From the NCBI GenBank assembly GCA_020638495.1, contig JACKIN010000012.1, positions 1 to 64,000 of the forward strand: a stretch of DNA of 64,000 nt, read 5' to 3'. Source of the DNA: Geminicoccaceae bacterium. GTDB lineage: Bacteria > Pseudomonadota > Alphaproteobacteria > Geminicoccales > Geminicoccaceae. The position numbers were made by a program, and so were the translations under genes. Positions 52,301-61,688 of this stretch are shown here, piece after piece (position 1 is the stretch's first letter; the number at the start of each line of letters is the position of its first letter). The notes beneath the pieces are model-generated. The model saw only the letters and a list, made by a program, of their open reading frames with translations, searched no databases and was not told the origin of the DNA.

Positions 52301-53595
52301 CCGCGTACCTTATCTTGTCCGGCCGCCAACCACGGCAGCGGGTTCACCGGAACGCCACGTCGCCGAAGCTCGACATAGAGCTGAGCCGTGCCGCCTTGGG
52401 TGGGTTCGAGCGTGCCGACCATCTGCCCGGCGCGAACCGCAGCACCGACCGACACGGCGAGTCTGGAAAGACCAGAAAGCAGACTATGATATTCGTCTCC
52501 GTGCTCGATGATCAAGAGGAGTCCGAAGCCCTTGAAGGGACCGGCGAAGGCAACCCGCCCATCGCGCGGTGCCCGGACCAGTCTTCGCTCCTCGACCGCG
52601 ATGGTTATGCCCTGGTCGAGCAGGGCCTTGGGCCCCTGGCCGAAATGGCCGACGACCGAGCCGGCGACCGGCATGACCTGGCCCATGCCGGAAAGGGCGG
52701 CAACGGCCGAGGCCGCAGGCTCGCCGAAGAGCACCGCGACACGGTCGGGTTGGCGGTCCAGCACGGCGCGAGCCGTCAGCACCGACGGCTTCAGCCGACT
52801 GGCGGTCGGGCCGAGGTGTGCCGGGCTCGGGAGTCGGGCAGCGGCATCCGGCAGGCTGGCGAGCAGCCGCGATTCCAGCACCCGCTCGTGGCGCGCCAGG
52901 GCGCGCTGCGCATCGCGGCGCGCCGCGAGCTCGCGCCTCGTCGCCTCGGCCAGGTCCAGGCGGATGGCACGCTCCGCCGCCTCGAGCCCGGTCGATCGTC
53001 GTTCCAGCGCCAGTTGCCGGGAGCGCACGCGGAGGCCGGCTGCCCGCAGCTCGAGCTCCTCGTTCGCGAAGGCCAGTCGGGCGGCACGGCTCGCTGCGAG
53101 CGCCTGCTTGGCTTCGGCAAATGGCTCCACGTAGGAAGCAGCGATCGCGCGCAGCTGGGCGATCCGCCGGCGGTCGGCCACCTCGGCCCGATCGAGTTGC
53201 ATGAGCTCGGCGAGCACGGCTTCGAGTCGCCGCTGGAGCGCCAGCACCCGCTCGCCCCGGCTGGTCACGGCCGTGGTCGCCTCGTCCCGCCTGTCCATGA
53301 GCCCCCGAAACGATACCGCGAGATCCAGAAGCTCCTGCTCGAGGGATCGCAGCTCCCCGGTCGTGTGGCGTCGCGCTGCGTCGAGCTGCGCCAGCATCTC
53401 GACCAGGCGCTCGGCGGCGAAGGCGCGGTCGTCGGCCCTGGCCGCCGCCATCGCCGCCACGGCGGCGGTTCGCTCGGCGGTCTCGACGGCGACAACACCG
53501 GCCGAAACCGACTGGCCCAGGGCGAGCAGAAGCAAGCTTGCCACCAGGACGGGGCGCAGGCCGCCGTGAACGGAACGGTCGCGGCCGTCAGGCAC
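52297..53595 (-). CDS. EnvC-like murein hydrolase activator (degenerate LytM/M23)
   Basis: 432 residues. A signal peptide (VLVASLLLLALGQSVSA) leads into long coiled coils (about 40-260, Glu/Arg/Ala-rich heptads) and a C-terminal M23/LytM domain (MPVAGSVVGHFGQG...GLLLIIEHGDEYHSLLSGLSRLAVSVGAAVRAGQMVGTLE). The second catalytic site is degenerate (LYVELRRRGVPVNP, where HxH would be expected), as in EnvC proteins that activate amidases instead of cutting peptidoglycan. Its start overlaps the gpmI stop by 8 nt and it is coupled to ctpA. A division-site role is inferred from the family. Confidence 0.88.
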   Translation of the reverse strand: MPDGRDRSVHGGLRPVLVASLLLLALGQSVSAGVVAVETAERTAAVAAMAAARADDRAFAAERLVEMLAQLDAARRHTTGELRSLEQELLDLAVSFRGLMDRRDEATTAVTSRGERVLALQRRLEAVLAELMQLDRAEVADRRRIAQLRAIAASYVEPFAEAKQALAASRAARLAFANEELELRAAGLRVRSRQLALERRSTGLEAAERAIRLDLAEATRRELAARRDAQRALARHERVLESRLLASLPDAAARLPSPAHLGPTASRLKPSVLTARAVLDRQPDRVAVLFGEPAASAVAALSGMGQVMPVAGSVVGHFGQGPKALLDQGITIAVEERRLVRAPRDGRVAFAGPFKGFGLLLIIEHGDEYHSLLSGLSRLAVSVGAAVRAGQMVGTLEPTQGGTAQLYVELRRRGVPVNPLPWLAAGQDKVRG

Positions 53596-55135
53596 GTCGG
53601 GCGATCAGGCTGTGGCCGGTCATCGCCGCTGGCTTCGGGATGTCGAGCAGGGCCAGCAGCGTTGGCGCGACGTCGCCGAGCCGGCCGTCGCGAAGGCTGG
53701 TGCCGGAGGCGGCGCCGACCAGGAAGCAGGGCACCGGGTTGGTGGTGTGGGCGGTATGCGGACCGCCGGTCGCCGGGTCGCGCATCAGCTCGCAATTGCC
53801 ATGATCGGCGGTCACCAGGATGGCACCGCCCACACCGAGCACCGCCTCGATGATCCGACCGAGGCAGCGATCGACCGTGGCCACGGCCCGGATCGCTGCA
53901 CCGAGCACACCCGTATGGCCAACCATGTCCGGATTGGCGAAATTGACGAGAATGAAGTCGAACCGTTCCTCACCGATCGCCGCGACACAACGATCCGCCA
54001 GCTCGGGCGCCGACATTTCCGGCTGCAGATCGTAGGTCGCCACCTTGGGTGAAGGGACCAGAATCCGTTCCTCCCCCGGATAGACCCGCTCCTCGCCGCC
54101 GTTGAAGAAGAACGTCACATGCGGATACTTCTCGGATTCCGCCATGCGCAGCTGCTTCAGGCCGGCCCGGGCGACGACCTCGCCCATCAGGTCATCGGCG
54201 GGCTGGGGCGGAAAGAGAACGAGCATGCAGCCCGCCAGGTCCTCGGCGTAGTGCGTCATGCCGGCCAGGACCGAGAGCTTCGGCCGGCGCACCCGGGCAA
54301 AGCCGTCGAAATCCTCGAGGCAGAAGGCGCGAAGCAGCTGCCGCACCCGGTCGGCGCGGAAGTTGAAGCAGAGAAGGGCATCGCCGTCTGCCATGCCGGC
54401 GTAGTCACTGATCACCGTGGCGGGCACGAACTCGTCGCCGACGTCCCGGGCATAGCTCGCGCGGATGGCGTCGATGGCGCTCGCGGCGCGCATGACGCCC
54501 TCGGCCGCCGTGTCCCTGCCTGCCACCATCGCCTCATAGGCGACGCGGGTGCGCTCCCAGCGACGGTCGCGATCCATGGCATGGTACCGACCGCATACGG
54601 TGGCGATGCGTGCGTCCGGCAACGGGCCGAGCACCGACTCCAGCTTCTCGATCGACGCTGCGGCGGATCGCGGCGGCGTGTCGCGGCCATCGAGGATGGC
54701 GTGAACGCGCAGCCGCAGGCCAGCTTCCGCCGCGGCCCGGGCAATGGCGAAGAGATGCCGCTCATGCGCATGCACCCCGCCGGGCGACACGAGGCCAACC
54801 AGATGCAGGCAGCCGCTGCCGCCACGGGCGCTCTGCACCAGCTCGACGAACGGCGTTGCCTGCCAGAGGGAGCCGTCCTCGATTGCGGCGTCGATGCGCG
54901 GCAGCTCCTGCAGCATCACGCGGCCGCCGCCGAGGTTCATGTGACCCACCTCGGAATTGCCGAACTGGCCTTCCGGCAGGCCCACCGCCTTGCCGTGGGT
55001 GGTGAGAAGGCAATGTGGTGCCGCGGCGAACCACTTGTCGAACACCGGCGTCTCGGCCAAGGCCACCGCATTGTCGGCGGACTCGCGACGGTAGCCCCAT
55101 CCGTCGAGAATGCAAAGCACAACGGGCCGTCGCAT
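53588..55135 (-). CDS. gpmI: 2,3-bisphosphoglycerate-independent phosphoglycerate mutase
   Basis: 515 residues from ATG 55135 (RRPVVLCILDGWGYRRE). The catalytic Ser (at about 61) is in GQFGNSEVGHMNLGGGR. VHAILDGRDTPPRSA, CFNFRADRVRQL, and the metal segments FANPDMVGHTG and TADHGNCELMRDPATGGPHTAHT complete the two-manganese site. It interconverts 3- and 2-phosphoglycerate in glycolysis. Frames upstream of 55135 lie in the intergenic region. The gene heads the run gpmI, envC-like, ctpA, deacetylase, rppH. Confidence 0.95.
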   Translation of the reverse strand: MRRPVVLCILDGWGYRRESADNAVALAETPVFDKWFAAAPHCLLTTHGKAVGLPEGQFGNSEVGHMNLGGGRVMLQELPRIDAAIEDGSLWQATPFVELVQSARGGSGCLHLVGLVSPGGVHAHERHLFAIARAAAEAGLRLRVHAILDGRDTPPRSAAASIEKLESVLGPLPDARIATVCGRYHAMDRDRRWERTRVAYEAMVAGRDTAAEGVMRAASAIDAIRASYARDVGDEFVPATVISDYAGMADGDALLCFNFRADRVRQLLRAFCLEDFDGFARVRRPKLSVLAGMTHYAEDLAGCMLVLFPPQPADDLMGEVVARAGLKQLRMAESEKYPHVTFFFNGGEERVYPGEERILVPSPKVATYDLQPEMSAPELADRCVAAIGEERFDFILVNFANPDMVGHTGVLGAAIRAVATVDRCLGRIIEAVLGVGGAILVTADHGNCELMRDPATGGPHTAHTTNPVPCFLVGAASGTSLRDGRLGDVAPTLLALLDIPKPAAMTGHSLIARRA

Positions 55136-55245
55136 CACGTCCGAGCCGTCACTGTCACCTGTCGCATAGCATCGTGCCACCGACCTGCTGAGCTGCATCC
55201 GGGAGAATAGCCAACCCGACCCCACATCGCCAGTCTTCTAACGAT

Positions 55246-55276
55246 GTTAGCGGCGGTTTCTTAACCGCGGCCTAAC
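55246..55276 (-). terminator. Hairpin downstream of the tolC gene
   Basis: GCGGTT-TCTT-AACCGC (55253-55268) forms a perfect inner stem, extended by GTTAG (55246-55250) pairing with CTAAC (55272-55276) across small internal loops. It lies 23 nt after the TolC stop on the minus strand. There is no strong T-run, so termination may be partial, with read-through into gpmI possible. Confidence 0.5.
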
Positions 55277-55298
55277 GCAAGGGCGGTGCCGATGTCCG

Positions 55299-57059
55299 TC
55301 AGTTCGCCGTGCGTGGTTCGCCGCCATCGCGGCGGCCACTGAAGACGCTCTCGACGAAGGCCCCGAAGCTCGCATAGGTGGCCGGTGCCGAGGAATCACG
55401 CACCGTTGGCTGCGACTCCGGCCCGGCCGCTGTGGACGTGACATCCACCGGTTGGCCCCCAGCGAGCTCGGCGACGATTCCGGCAACGCTGGGCCCGGAA
55501 GCGGCGGCCAACTGCGTGGCCGGCTCGAGTGCCGCAGCGGCTGCGGCCTCCACCGGCTGGTCGGATCCGTCGATGAGCGGCGCCATGTCGAGCGCATCGA
55601 AGGGCGGCTCGCCTCTTTCCTTCCCACGCACCGGGCGCGGCTCGGAGCGCGGGTCGAGGATCGGCGCGCTCTTCTGCTCGATGGCTTCGGGCGTCTGCTC
55701 GTCCGCCGGCTTGCGATTGATCGAGATGACCTCGCGCGGGCGCGCGATCTCGAGCGTGTCGAGCAGCTCGCCGACGACGGCGAGCACCCGATAGACGGCG
55801 AACCGCTCCGTGTACGTCGCCGTGATGAGGCTGACCCTGTCGATGAACAGCTCGTTCTCGGCATCGAGCAGATCGAGCAGCTGCCGCTGGCCGATCTCGA
55901 ACTGGGAGGCATAGGCGTCGCGGGTGCGCCGCTGCGCCTCGACCTTGGCCACCGACGCCTCGATCCGGTCGCGGGCCGTATCCAGGGCGTTGTACGAGAT
56001 CCGCGCCTCCTGCTCGGCTTCGCGCCGCGTGTTCTCGAGCGCGACGCGCGCCTCGTTCATGCGGTGAAAGGCCTCGCGCTCGAGCGCCATGTCGGCGCCG
56101 CCGCGATAGAGGTTGTAGCGCATGACGAGGAGAGCTCGGGCGTCGTTGTCGCGGCCTTCCGCGCCATCGATGTCGTGATTCAGCCCGGCACCGACCTCGA
56201 CGTCGAAACGCGGATAGAAGCCGGCGCGCGAGCCCCGCGTCTCGGCGGCCGCCACGTCGACGTCCGCGGCCGCGATGCGCACGGTGGGGCTGGAGACGGA
56301 GGCGAGATTGGCGGCGTCCTCGGGCGACGGCGGCAGGGCCGCGACCGGCGCCTCGGAATCTTCCAGCGAACCCGGCCGGACCCCGACAACCCGCTGGTAT
56401 ACGGCGATCGCATCGGCGAGCGAGCCGCGCGCGATGGCCAGCGTGTCGAAGGCGCGGGCGAGCCGGGCTTCGGTCTGCCGGACATCGGCGATGTCGCCGC
56501 GCCCGCTCTCCTCGAGGTCCCTGACCTGGCCGAGGATCCGCTCGTGCTGGACGATATTGGCCTCGTTGAGGCGGACGATCTCCTGATTGCGCAGGACGTT
56601 GAGGTGCGCCTCGATGGCATTGACGCCGACGAACTCTGCCGCCTCCTCGACCCGATAGGCGGCGCTGTCGACCCGGGCACGCTGGCGATCGACCTCGCTC
56701 TGCGTGGCGAAACCGTCGAACAGCATCTGCGTCAGCGAAAGATCGGCCTCCGAGCGCAGCTTGGTCTCGGAGCCGCCCTCGAAGGACCGCGTGGTGAAGT
56801 TGTCCGACCACTCGGGCCCGGCAGCGCCACGAAAATCGATCGACGGCAGGTAGCCGGCCCGGGCCTGGCGCAGCTCCTGATCCACGGCCTTGCGGTTGTT
56901 CTGGACGATCCCGACCTCGGGGTTCGTCTCCAGGGCCAACTGCACGCTCTCGGCTATGGTGTTCGCCGAGGCCATGCCGCTGCCGGCAACGACAGCCACG
57001 GTCGCCATCAGCGCCAGGGTCCAGGGTCGAAGGCCTATGGAGCCAGTTCGTGTTTGCAT
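55299..57059 (-). CDS. TolC-family outer-membrane secretion protein
   Basis: 586 residues from ATG 57059. A signal peptide (LRPWTLALMATVAVVAGSGMASA) is followed by the two TolC repeats: NTIAESVQLALETNPEVGIVQNNRKAVDQELRQARAGYLPSI and the partner starting PSPEDAANLASVSSPTVRIAAADV, with long helical hairpins. Residues from about 465 onward are an added Pro/Ala/Glu-rich tail without recognisable domain. TolC forms the outer-membrane exit duct. It is divergent from the ABC exporter and fusion-protein genes, which completes a type I secretion system. Confidence 0.9.
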   Translation of the reverse strand: MQTRTGSIGLRPWTLALMATVAVVAGSGMASANTIAESVQLALETNPEVGIVQNNRKAVDQELRQARAGYLPSIDFRGAAGPEWSDNFTTRSFEGGSETKLRSEADLSLTQMLFDGFATQSEVDRQRARVDSAAYRVEEAAEFVGVNAIEAHLNVLRNQEIVRLNEANIVQHERILGQVRDLEESGRGDIADVRQTEARLARAFDTLAIARGSLADAIAVYQRVVGVRPGSLEDSEAPVAALPPSPEDAANLASVSSPTVRIAAADVDVAAAETRGSRAGFYPRFDVEVGAGLNHDIDGAEGRDNDARALLVMRYNLYRGGADMALEREAFHRMNEARVALENTRREAEQEARISYNALDTARDRIEASVAKVEAQRRTRDAYASQFEIGQRQLLDLLDAENELFIDRVSLITATYTERFAVYRVLAVVGELLDTLEIARPREVISINRKPADEQTPEAIEQKSAPILDPRSEPRPVRGKERGEPPFDALDMAPLIDGSDQPVEAAAAAALEPATQLAAASGPSVAGIVAELAGGQPVDVTSTAAGPESQPTVRDSSAPATYASFGAFVESVFSGRRDGGEPRTAN

Positions 57060-57333
57060 GTGCCCATCCGCTGGTCTGAGTCGGTTGTCGCAGCTCAACC
57101 GTGGCTTAATGCAGGTGCATCGGGTGTAATCGTTTAGGATATTGAGCGTCAACGCGATTCCGGCCACCTCCGGGGAGGCTGCGTGGGGTGTGATTTTTTT
57201 GCCTGAGGGTTGCGCGACGGGGCAAAAGTCGCTGCGTGACACGAAAGCTTAACTGTTGGATAGCATGCTCCAGAACAGCTATCCGGGTTTGCCGGACCAG
57301 TGCGGTCCGGGCAATGGCGCGATGGAGAGGTGG

Positions 57334-59583
57334 ATGACGGACGGCGCAATGTTGTTGCGCGAACGGGACACCCGGGAGGTCGATGGCGGCGGGCGGGCCG
57401 AGGGCGCCGGCTCCGGCGACCGCCCACCGGTGGAGGCCGCCTCCTGGCAGATCCGCGAGAGCTTTGCGACACGCGACGATTCCCTGCTCCGTGCCCTCGA
57501 GACACTCACCCAGCTGCACGAGCGGCCGACCTCCGGCCAGGCGCTGGGTGCCGGCCTGCCGCTGCCGCCCGACGGCCTGATGACCCCGGCACTGGCGCCC
57601 CGGGCGCTCGAGCGGGCCGGGCTGAGCGCCCGTCTCGTGCGCCGCGCGATCTCGGCCATCGATGCCCTGTCGATGCCGTGCATCCTCTTTCTCAAGGATC
57701 GGCGCTGTGTCGTCCTCGTCGAGCGTCGGGGCGCGGTGTTGCGGGTCGTCGTGCCCGAGACGGGGCGGGGCACCGTCGAGGTCGAGCTCGCGGATCTCGA
57801 GCGTCGCTACGATGGCCACGCCCTCTTCGCGCGTCCGGAGATCGGTTACGAGCAGCGCGATCGGCCGATTGCCGAGGAGCGCAAGGGGCACTGGTTCTGG
57901 TCGACGCTGCTGCGCCAGTGGCCGACCTACGCGGAGGTCATGATCGCCGCGGTCATGATCAACGCCTTCGCGCTCGCTTCGCCGCTCTTCGTGATGAACG
58001 TCTACGATCGCGTCGTCCCCAACAACGCCCTGGACACGCTCTGGGTGCTGGCGCTCGGTGCGTTCATCGTCTTCGCTTTCGATTTCCTGCTCAAGAGCCT
58101 GCGCGGCTATTTCATCGACACCGCCGGGCGGATCGCGGATATCCGCCTCGCCAGTCGCATCTTCGAGCAGGTTCTCGGCATCCGGATGGCAGCCCGGCCC
58201 GCTTCGGCCGGCGCCTTCGCGAACAACCTGCGCGAGTTCGAATCCTTGCGCGACTTCTTCACCTCGGCGACCGTGACGACGCTGGTCGACCTGCCCTTCG
58301 TCCTCTTCTTCATCACCATCATCTGGCTGATCGGCGGGCCGGTGGCGCTCGTTCCGGCAATCGCCGTTCCGGTGGTGATCGGCGTCGGGCTCGTCATGCA
58401 GATCCCGCTGAACCGTGTGGTCCGCCGCACGTTCAAGGAGTCGGCGGCCAAGCATGGCGTGCTGGTCGAGGCGATCAACGGGCTCGAGACCATCAAGAGC
58501 ATCGGCGCCGAGAGCCGGCTGCAGCGCGGCTGGGAACGCTATGTCGCCGCTACCGCCGAGAGCGCCAACCGGTCGCGCTTCCTCTCGGCCGTCACGGTCA
58601 ACGTCGCCGGGCTAGCCGCCAATCTGGTGACGGTCGGCGTCGTGGTCGTCGGGGTCTATCGGATCGGCGAGGGCCTCATGACCGTCGGCGCGCTGGTCGC
58701 CTGCACGATCATCGCCGGTCGCGCGATGGCACCGCTCGGCCAGGTCGCGGGGCTGCTGACGCGCTACCATCAGGCGAGGATGTCATACGACACGCTCAAT
58801 CGCGTCATGGCGATGCCGATCGAGCGTTCGCCGGACATGCGCTTCCTCGACCGGCCGCGGCTCTCCGGGGCGATCGAGTTCAAGAACGTGACGCTCACCT
58901 ATCCCGGCCAGAAGCTGCCGGCGCTTTCGGATGTCGGCTTCAGGCTGGAGGCGGGCGAGCGGGTCGGGCTGATCGGGCGCATCGGCTCGGGCAAGACGAC
59001 CATCGAGAAGCTCGTGCTCGGCCTGTACTCGCCGGAGAAGGGGGCCGTGCTGGTCGACGGGACCGATCTGCGGCAGCTCGATCCGGCCGATCTCCGGCGC
59101 AATATCGGCTGCGTACCGCAGGACGTCTTCCTCTTCCAGGGCAGCGTGCGCGAGAACATCACCATGGGTGCTTCCTTCGCCGACGACGCCGCCGTGCTGC
59201 GGGCGGCGGAGATCAGCGGCGTCGAGGACTTCGTCAGCCGCCACCCGCTCGGCTACGACATGCCCGTCGGCGAGCGTGGCGAGCTGCTCTCGGGCGGGCA
59301 ACGCCAGGCGATCGCGTTGGCGCGAGCGCTCCTGCTCGACCCGCCGATCCTGATCCTGGACGAGCCGACCAGTGCTATGGACAACGGGGCGGAGAGCCGG
59401 TTCAAGACGCGGCTCGGCGAGGAGCTCGCCGGGCGGACGCTCCTCCTCGTGACGCACCGCGCTTCGCTGCTCGGCCTCGTCGACCGGCTGATCGTGCTGG
59501 ATGGCGGCCGGCTGGTCGCGGACGGGCCGCGCGACCAAGTGCTCAAGGCGCTGGCTGCCGGGCAGATCAAGGGGGCGAACTGA
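57334..59583 (+). CDS. Type I secretion ABC exporter (LssB/LapB-type)
   Basis: 749 residues from ATG 57334 (GGAGAG 4-6 nt upstream). It has an N-terminal peptidase-C39-like domain (about 60-150) without obvious catalytic Cys; the only candidate is in MPCILFLKDRRC. Then six membrane segments and an ATPase with Walker A GRIGSGKTT, Q-loop VPQDVFLFQGSVRENI, signature LLSGGQRQAIALARAL and Walker B LILDEPTSAMD. Such transporters drive export of large C-terminal-signal proteins (RTX adhesins and enzymes). It is followed directly by the fusion-protein gene. Confidence 0.92.
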   Translation: MTDGAMLLRERDTREVDGGGRAEGAGSGDRPPVEAASWQIRESFATRDDSLLRALETLTQLHERPTSGQALGAGLPLPPDGLMTPALAPRALERAGLSARLVRRAISAIDALSMPCILFLKDRRCVVLVERRGAVLRVVVPETGRGTVEVELADLERRYDGHALFARPEIGYEQRDRPIAEERKGHWFWSTLLRQWPTYAEVMIAAVMINAFALASPLFVMNVYDRVVPNNALDTLWVLALGAFIVFAFDFLLKSLRGYFIDTAGRIADIRLASRIFEQVLGIRMAARPASAGAFANNLREFESLRDFFTSATVTTLVDLPFVLFFITIIWLIGGPVALVPAIAVPVVIGVGLVMQIPLNRVVRRTFKESAAKHGVLVEAINGLETIKSIGAESRLQRGWERYVAATAESANRSRFLSAVTVNVAGLAANLVTVGVVVVGVYRIGEGLMTVGALVACTIIAGRAMAPLGQVAGLLTRYHQARMSYDTLNRVMAMPIERSPDMRFLDRPRLSGAIEFKNVTLTYPGQKLPALSDVGFRLEAGERVGLIGRIGSGKTTIEKLVLGLYSPEKGAVLVDGTDLRQLDPADLRRNIGCVPQDVFLFQGSVRENITMGASFADDAAVLRAAEISGVEDFVSRHPLGYDMPVGERGELLSGGQRQAIALARALLLDPPILILDEPTSAMDNGAESRFKTRLGEELAGRTLLLVTHRASLLGLVDRLIVLDGGRLVADGPRDQVLKALAAGQIKGAN

Positions 59584-59584
59584 G

Positions 59585-60937
59585 ATGCGTTCGGCTACTG
59601 CCATCGACACCCGGGCGCTGCGCACGGATCCGATCGCCGCGGCGGCGGCCGCCGGCGGCTATACGGTCGAGGATCTCAGGCCGAAGCGCCTCAGCCATGT
59701 CCTGCTGATCGCCATCGTCGCGTTCCTTGCCGTGTTTCTCGCCTGGGCCAGCCGGGCCACGCTCGAGGAGGTGACACGCGGGGAGGGGCGGGTGATCTCG
59801 TCCCAGCAGACCCAGGTGGTGCAGAACCTCGAAGGCGGCATCGTTGCGGCGCTGCTCGCCAACGAGGGTGACATTGTCGAGGCCGGCCAGGTGCTGATGC
59901 GGATCGACAACATTCGCGCCGCCTCCGATTTTCGCGAACATCTGGCCCGCTCCTACGCCTTGCGCGCCGGACTGGCCCGGCTCGAGGCCGAGGTCGCCGA
60001 GACGGCGCTCGAGTTCCCGCCCGACATTCTGGCCGAGGCGCGGGATATCGCCAATGCCGAGACCCGGCTCTTCCAGTCGCGCCAGGAGGAGCTGCAGAGC
60101 GAGCTCGAGATCCTGCGTCGGCAGGCCGAGCAGCGCGAGCAGGAGCTGGCCGAGCTGCAGACGCGCAGCCGCCAGTACGAGGAGTCGCTCAGGCTCGCCC
60201 GCGAGGAGCTGCGGATTCTGACGCCGCTCGCCGAGCGACGGGTGGTCAGCCAGTCGGAGCTCTTGCAGCTGCAGCGCCAGGTCAACGATCTCGACGGGCA
60301 GCTCGGGCAGACCAAGCTCGCGATCCCGCGCATCGAGGCGGCCGTTCGCGAGGCGCATCAGCGGATCGAGAATGCCTTCAGCACGTTCCGCAGCGAGGCC
60401 TATCGCGAGATGAGCGCCCTGCAGAGCGAGCTCGCCGGCATCAGGGAGGTGATCACGGCCGGCGAGGATCGGGTGCGGCGGACCGAGGTGCGCTCCCCGG
60501 TGCTCGGCACGGTCAAGCAGCTCCACTTCAACACCATTGGTGGCGTGATCCAGCCGGGCGATGCGATCGTCGAGATCACGCCGCTCGAGGACTCGTTGCT
60601 GGTCGAGGCGCAAGTCCGCCCGGCCGATATCGCTTTCCTGCGTCCCGATCTTCCCGCCATGGTGAAGATCACGGCTTACGACTTCTCGATCTATGGCGGG
60701 CTGAAGGGGCATGTCGAGCAGATCAGCGCCGACACCATCGTCGACGATCGTGGCGAGCGATTCTACCGCGTGCGGGTCCGCACCGAGGAGAACTCGCTCG
60801 GCACCGCCGCCGAACCCTTGCGCATCATCCCGGGCATGACCGCCCAGGTCGACGTGATCACCGGCGAGAAGACCGTCCTCGACTATCTGCTGAAGCCCAT
60901 CCTCAAGGCACGCGACCACGCCCTGCGCGAACGCTGA
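59585..60937 (+). CDS. HlyD-family type I secretion membrane fusion protein
   Basis: 450 residues. The N-terminal cytoplasmic tail, one membrane span (LLIAIVAFLAVFLAWASRATLEEVTRGEGRVI runs through it), then lipoyl/barrel-sandwich halves (QNLEGGIVAALLANEGDIVEAGQVLMRID and VRSPVLGTVKQLHFNTIGGVIQPGDAIVEI) flank a long coiled coil (about 120-300). The C-terminal beta-barrel carries IPGMTAQVDVITGEKTVLDYLLKP, the canonical end. It bridges the ABC exporter and TolC. It starts 1 nt after the exporter stop, so the two form one operon. Confidence 0.93.
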   Translation: MRSATAIDTRALRTDPIAAAAAAGGYTVEDLRPKRLSHVLLIAIVAFLAVFLAWASRATLEEVTRGEGRVISSQQTQVVQNLEGGIVAALLANEGDIVEAGQVLMRIDNIRAASDFREHLARSYALRAGLARLEAEVAETALEFPPDILAEARDIANAETRLFQSRQEELQSELEILRRQAEQREQELAELQTRSRQYEESLRLAREELRILTPLAERRVVSQSELLQLQRQVNDLDGQLGQTKLAIPRIEAAVREAHQRIENAFSTFRSEAYREMSALQSELAGIREVITAGEDRVRRTEVRSPVLGTVKQLHFNTIGGVIQPGDAIVEITPLEDSLLVEAQVRPADIAFLRPDLPAMVKITAYDFSIYGGLKGHVEQISADTIVDDRGERFYRVRVRTEENSLGTAAEPLRIIPGMTAQVDVITGEKTVLDYLLKPILKARDHALRER

Positions 60938-61688
60938 TCGCTAGGCCGGCGCGGCAGCACGCCCGGCTCGAGAGCCGATCCAATGGCTCGCGAGGACATC
61001 GACAAGGAAGCGGGTCGTCGCGACGCCTCGTTGCTGCGATCGATGCGGGCGGCCCGTAGGAGGGTTGCGGAATCGCCGGCATGACCGCGTGATCTGCCGC
61101 GCCCGGCCGCACCCGGCTGGCGATCAGGGACCGGCCCAGGCACCGAAATCTGGTGAAGCCGTTATCGGTCGAGGCCGTTCTAGCCTTTTGTGGATGCGGG
61201 AGAGCCGCTCCAGCGTCTCCGCAGCGGGATCTGCGTTCGAGCTTCGTGAGGTCATGCGCGAGTCGGAGAGGGGGCCGCTAATGCTTGTTGGCGCTGTGGT
61301 CGAAGCGGGTGGCGCTTTGCAAGCCCGGCGGGATCTGCCGCACGGCCACGTGGTGTGATGCGCTTCGCAGCATGCCGTCCTGGATCGGCCCCGGTCTTGC
61401 CGTTGCAGCCATGCGACGTTCCGGCATCGGTCCGGACTGTGCCTTGCGCGACGTCTGGCAGGATGGAGAAGCCGCGATCTCGAGGAATTCCGGGTCAGCC
61501 ATCGAACGCCGCGATGCCCCCGGCCGACGTGGTCGTCATGCCGTGCAGGTCCACGTTCGGGTCTGTCGCCTTCGGGCGTGGGGGCGCGGACCGGTCACGC
61601 TCCGGGACGGCGTTCGTGACGGCGCTTTTTGCACGCGGCATGTGTCGAGCTTTGGCAAGCGGCCCGGCCTACTGGCACGGGCTTCCGT
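60938..61688. other. About 750 bp without a convincing gene, downstream of the secretion operon
   Basis: Several overlapping frames of 60-130 codons exist on both strands, but none has recognisable family sequence, and their composition (Arg/Ser/Gly shuffles) is that of chance GC-rich frames. A 33-codon frame at 60983-61084 is the only compact one. No RTX-type glycine-aspartate repeats are present. The stretch may be regulatory, a decayed gene, or simply the end of two convergent units. Confidence 0.5.

Noticed and set aside
52297..53595. Loss of the catalytic histidines in the EnvC-like LytM domain as a sign of pseudogenisation
   Set aside because: Degenerate LytM domains are normal for EnvC-type activators, and the reading frame and operon coupling are intact.
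60983..61084. A 33-codon frame (MAREDIDKEAGRR...) after the secretion operon
   Set aside because: No ribosome-binding site of note, no family resemblance, and too short to separate from chance in GC-rich DNA.
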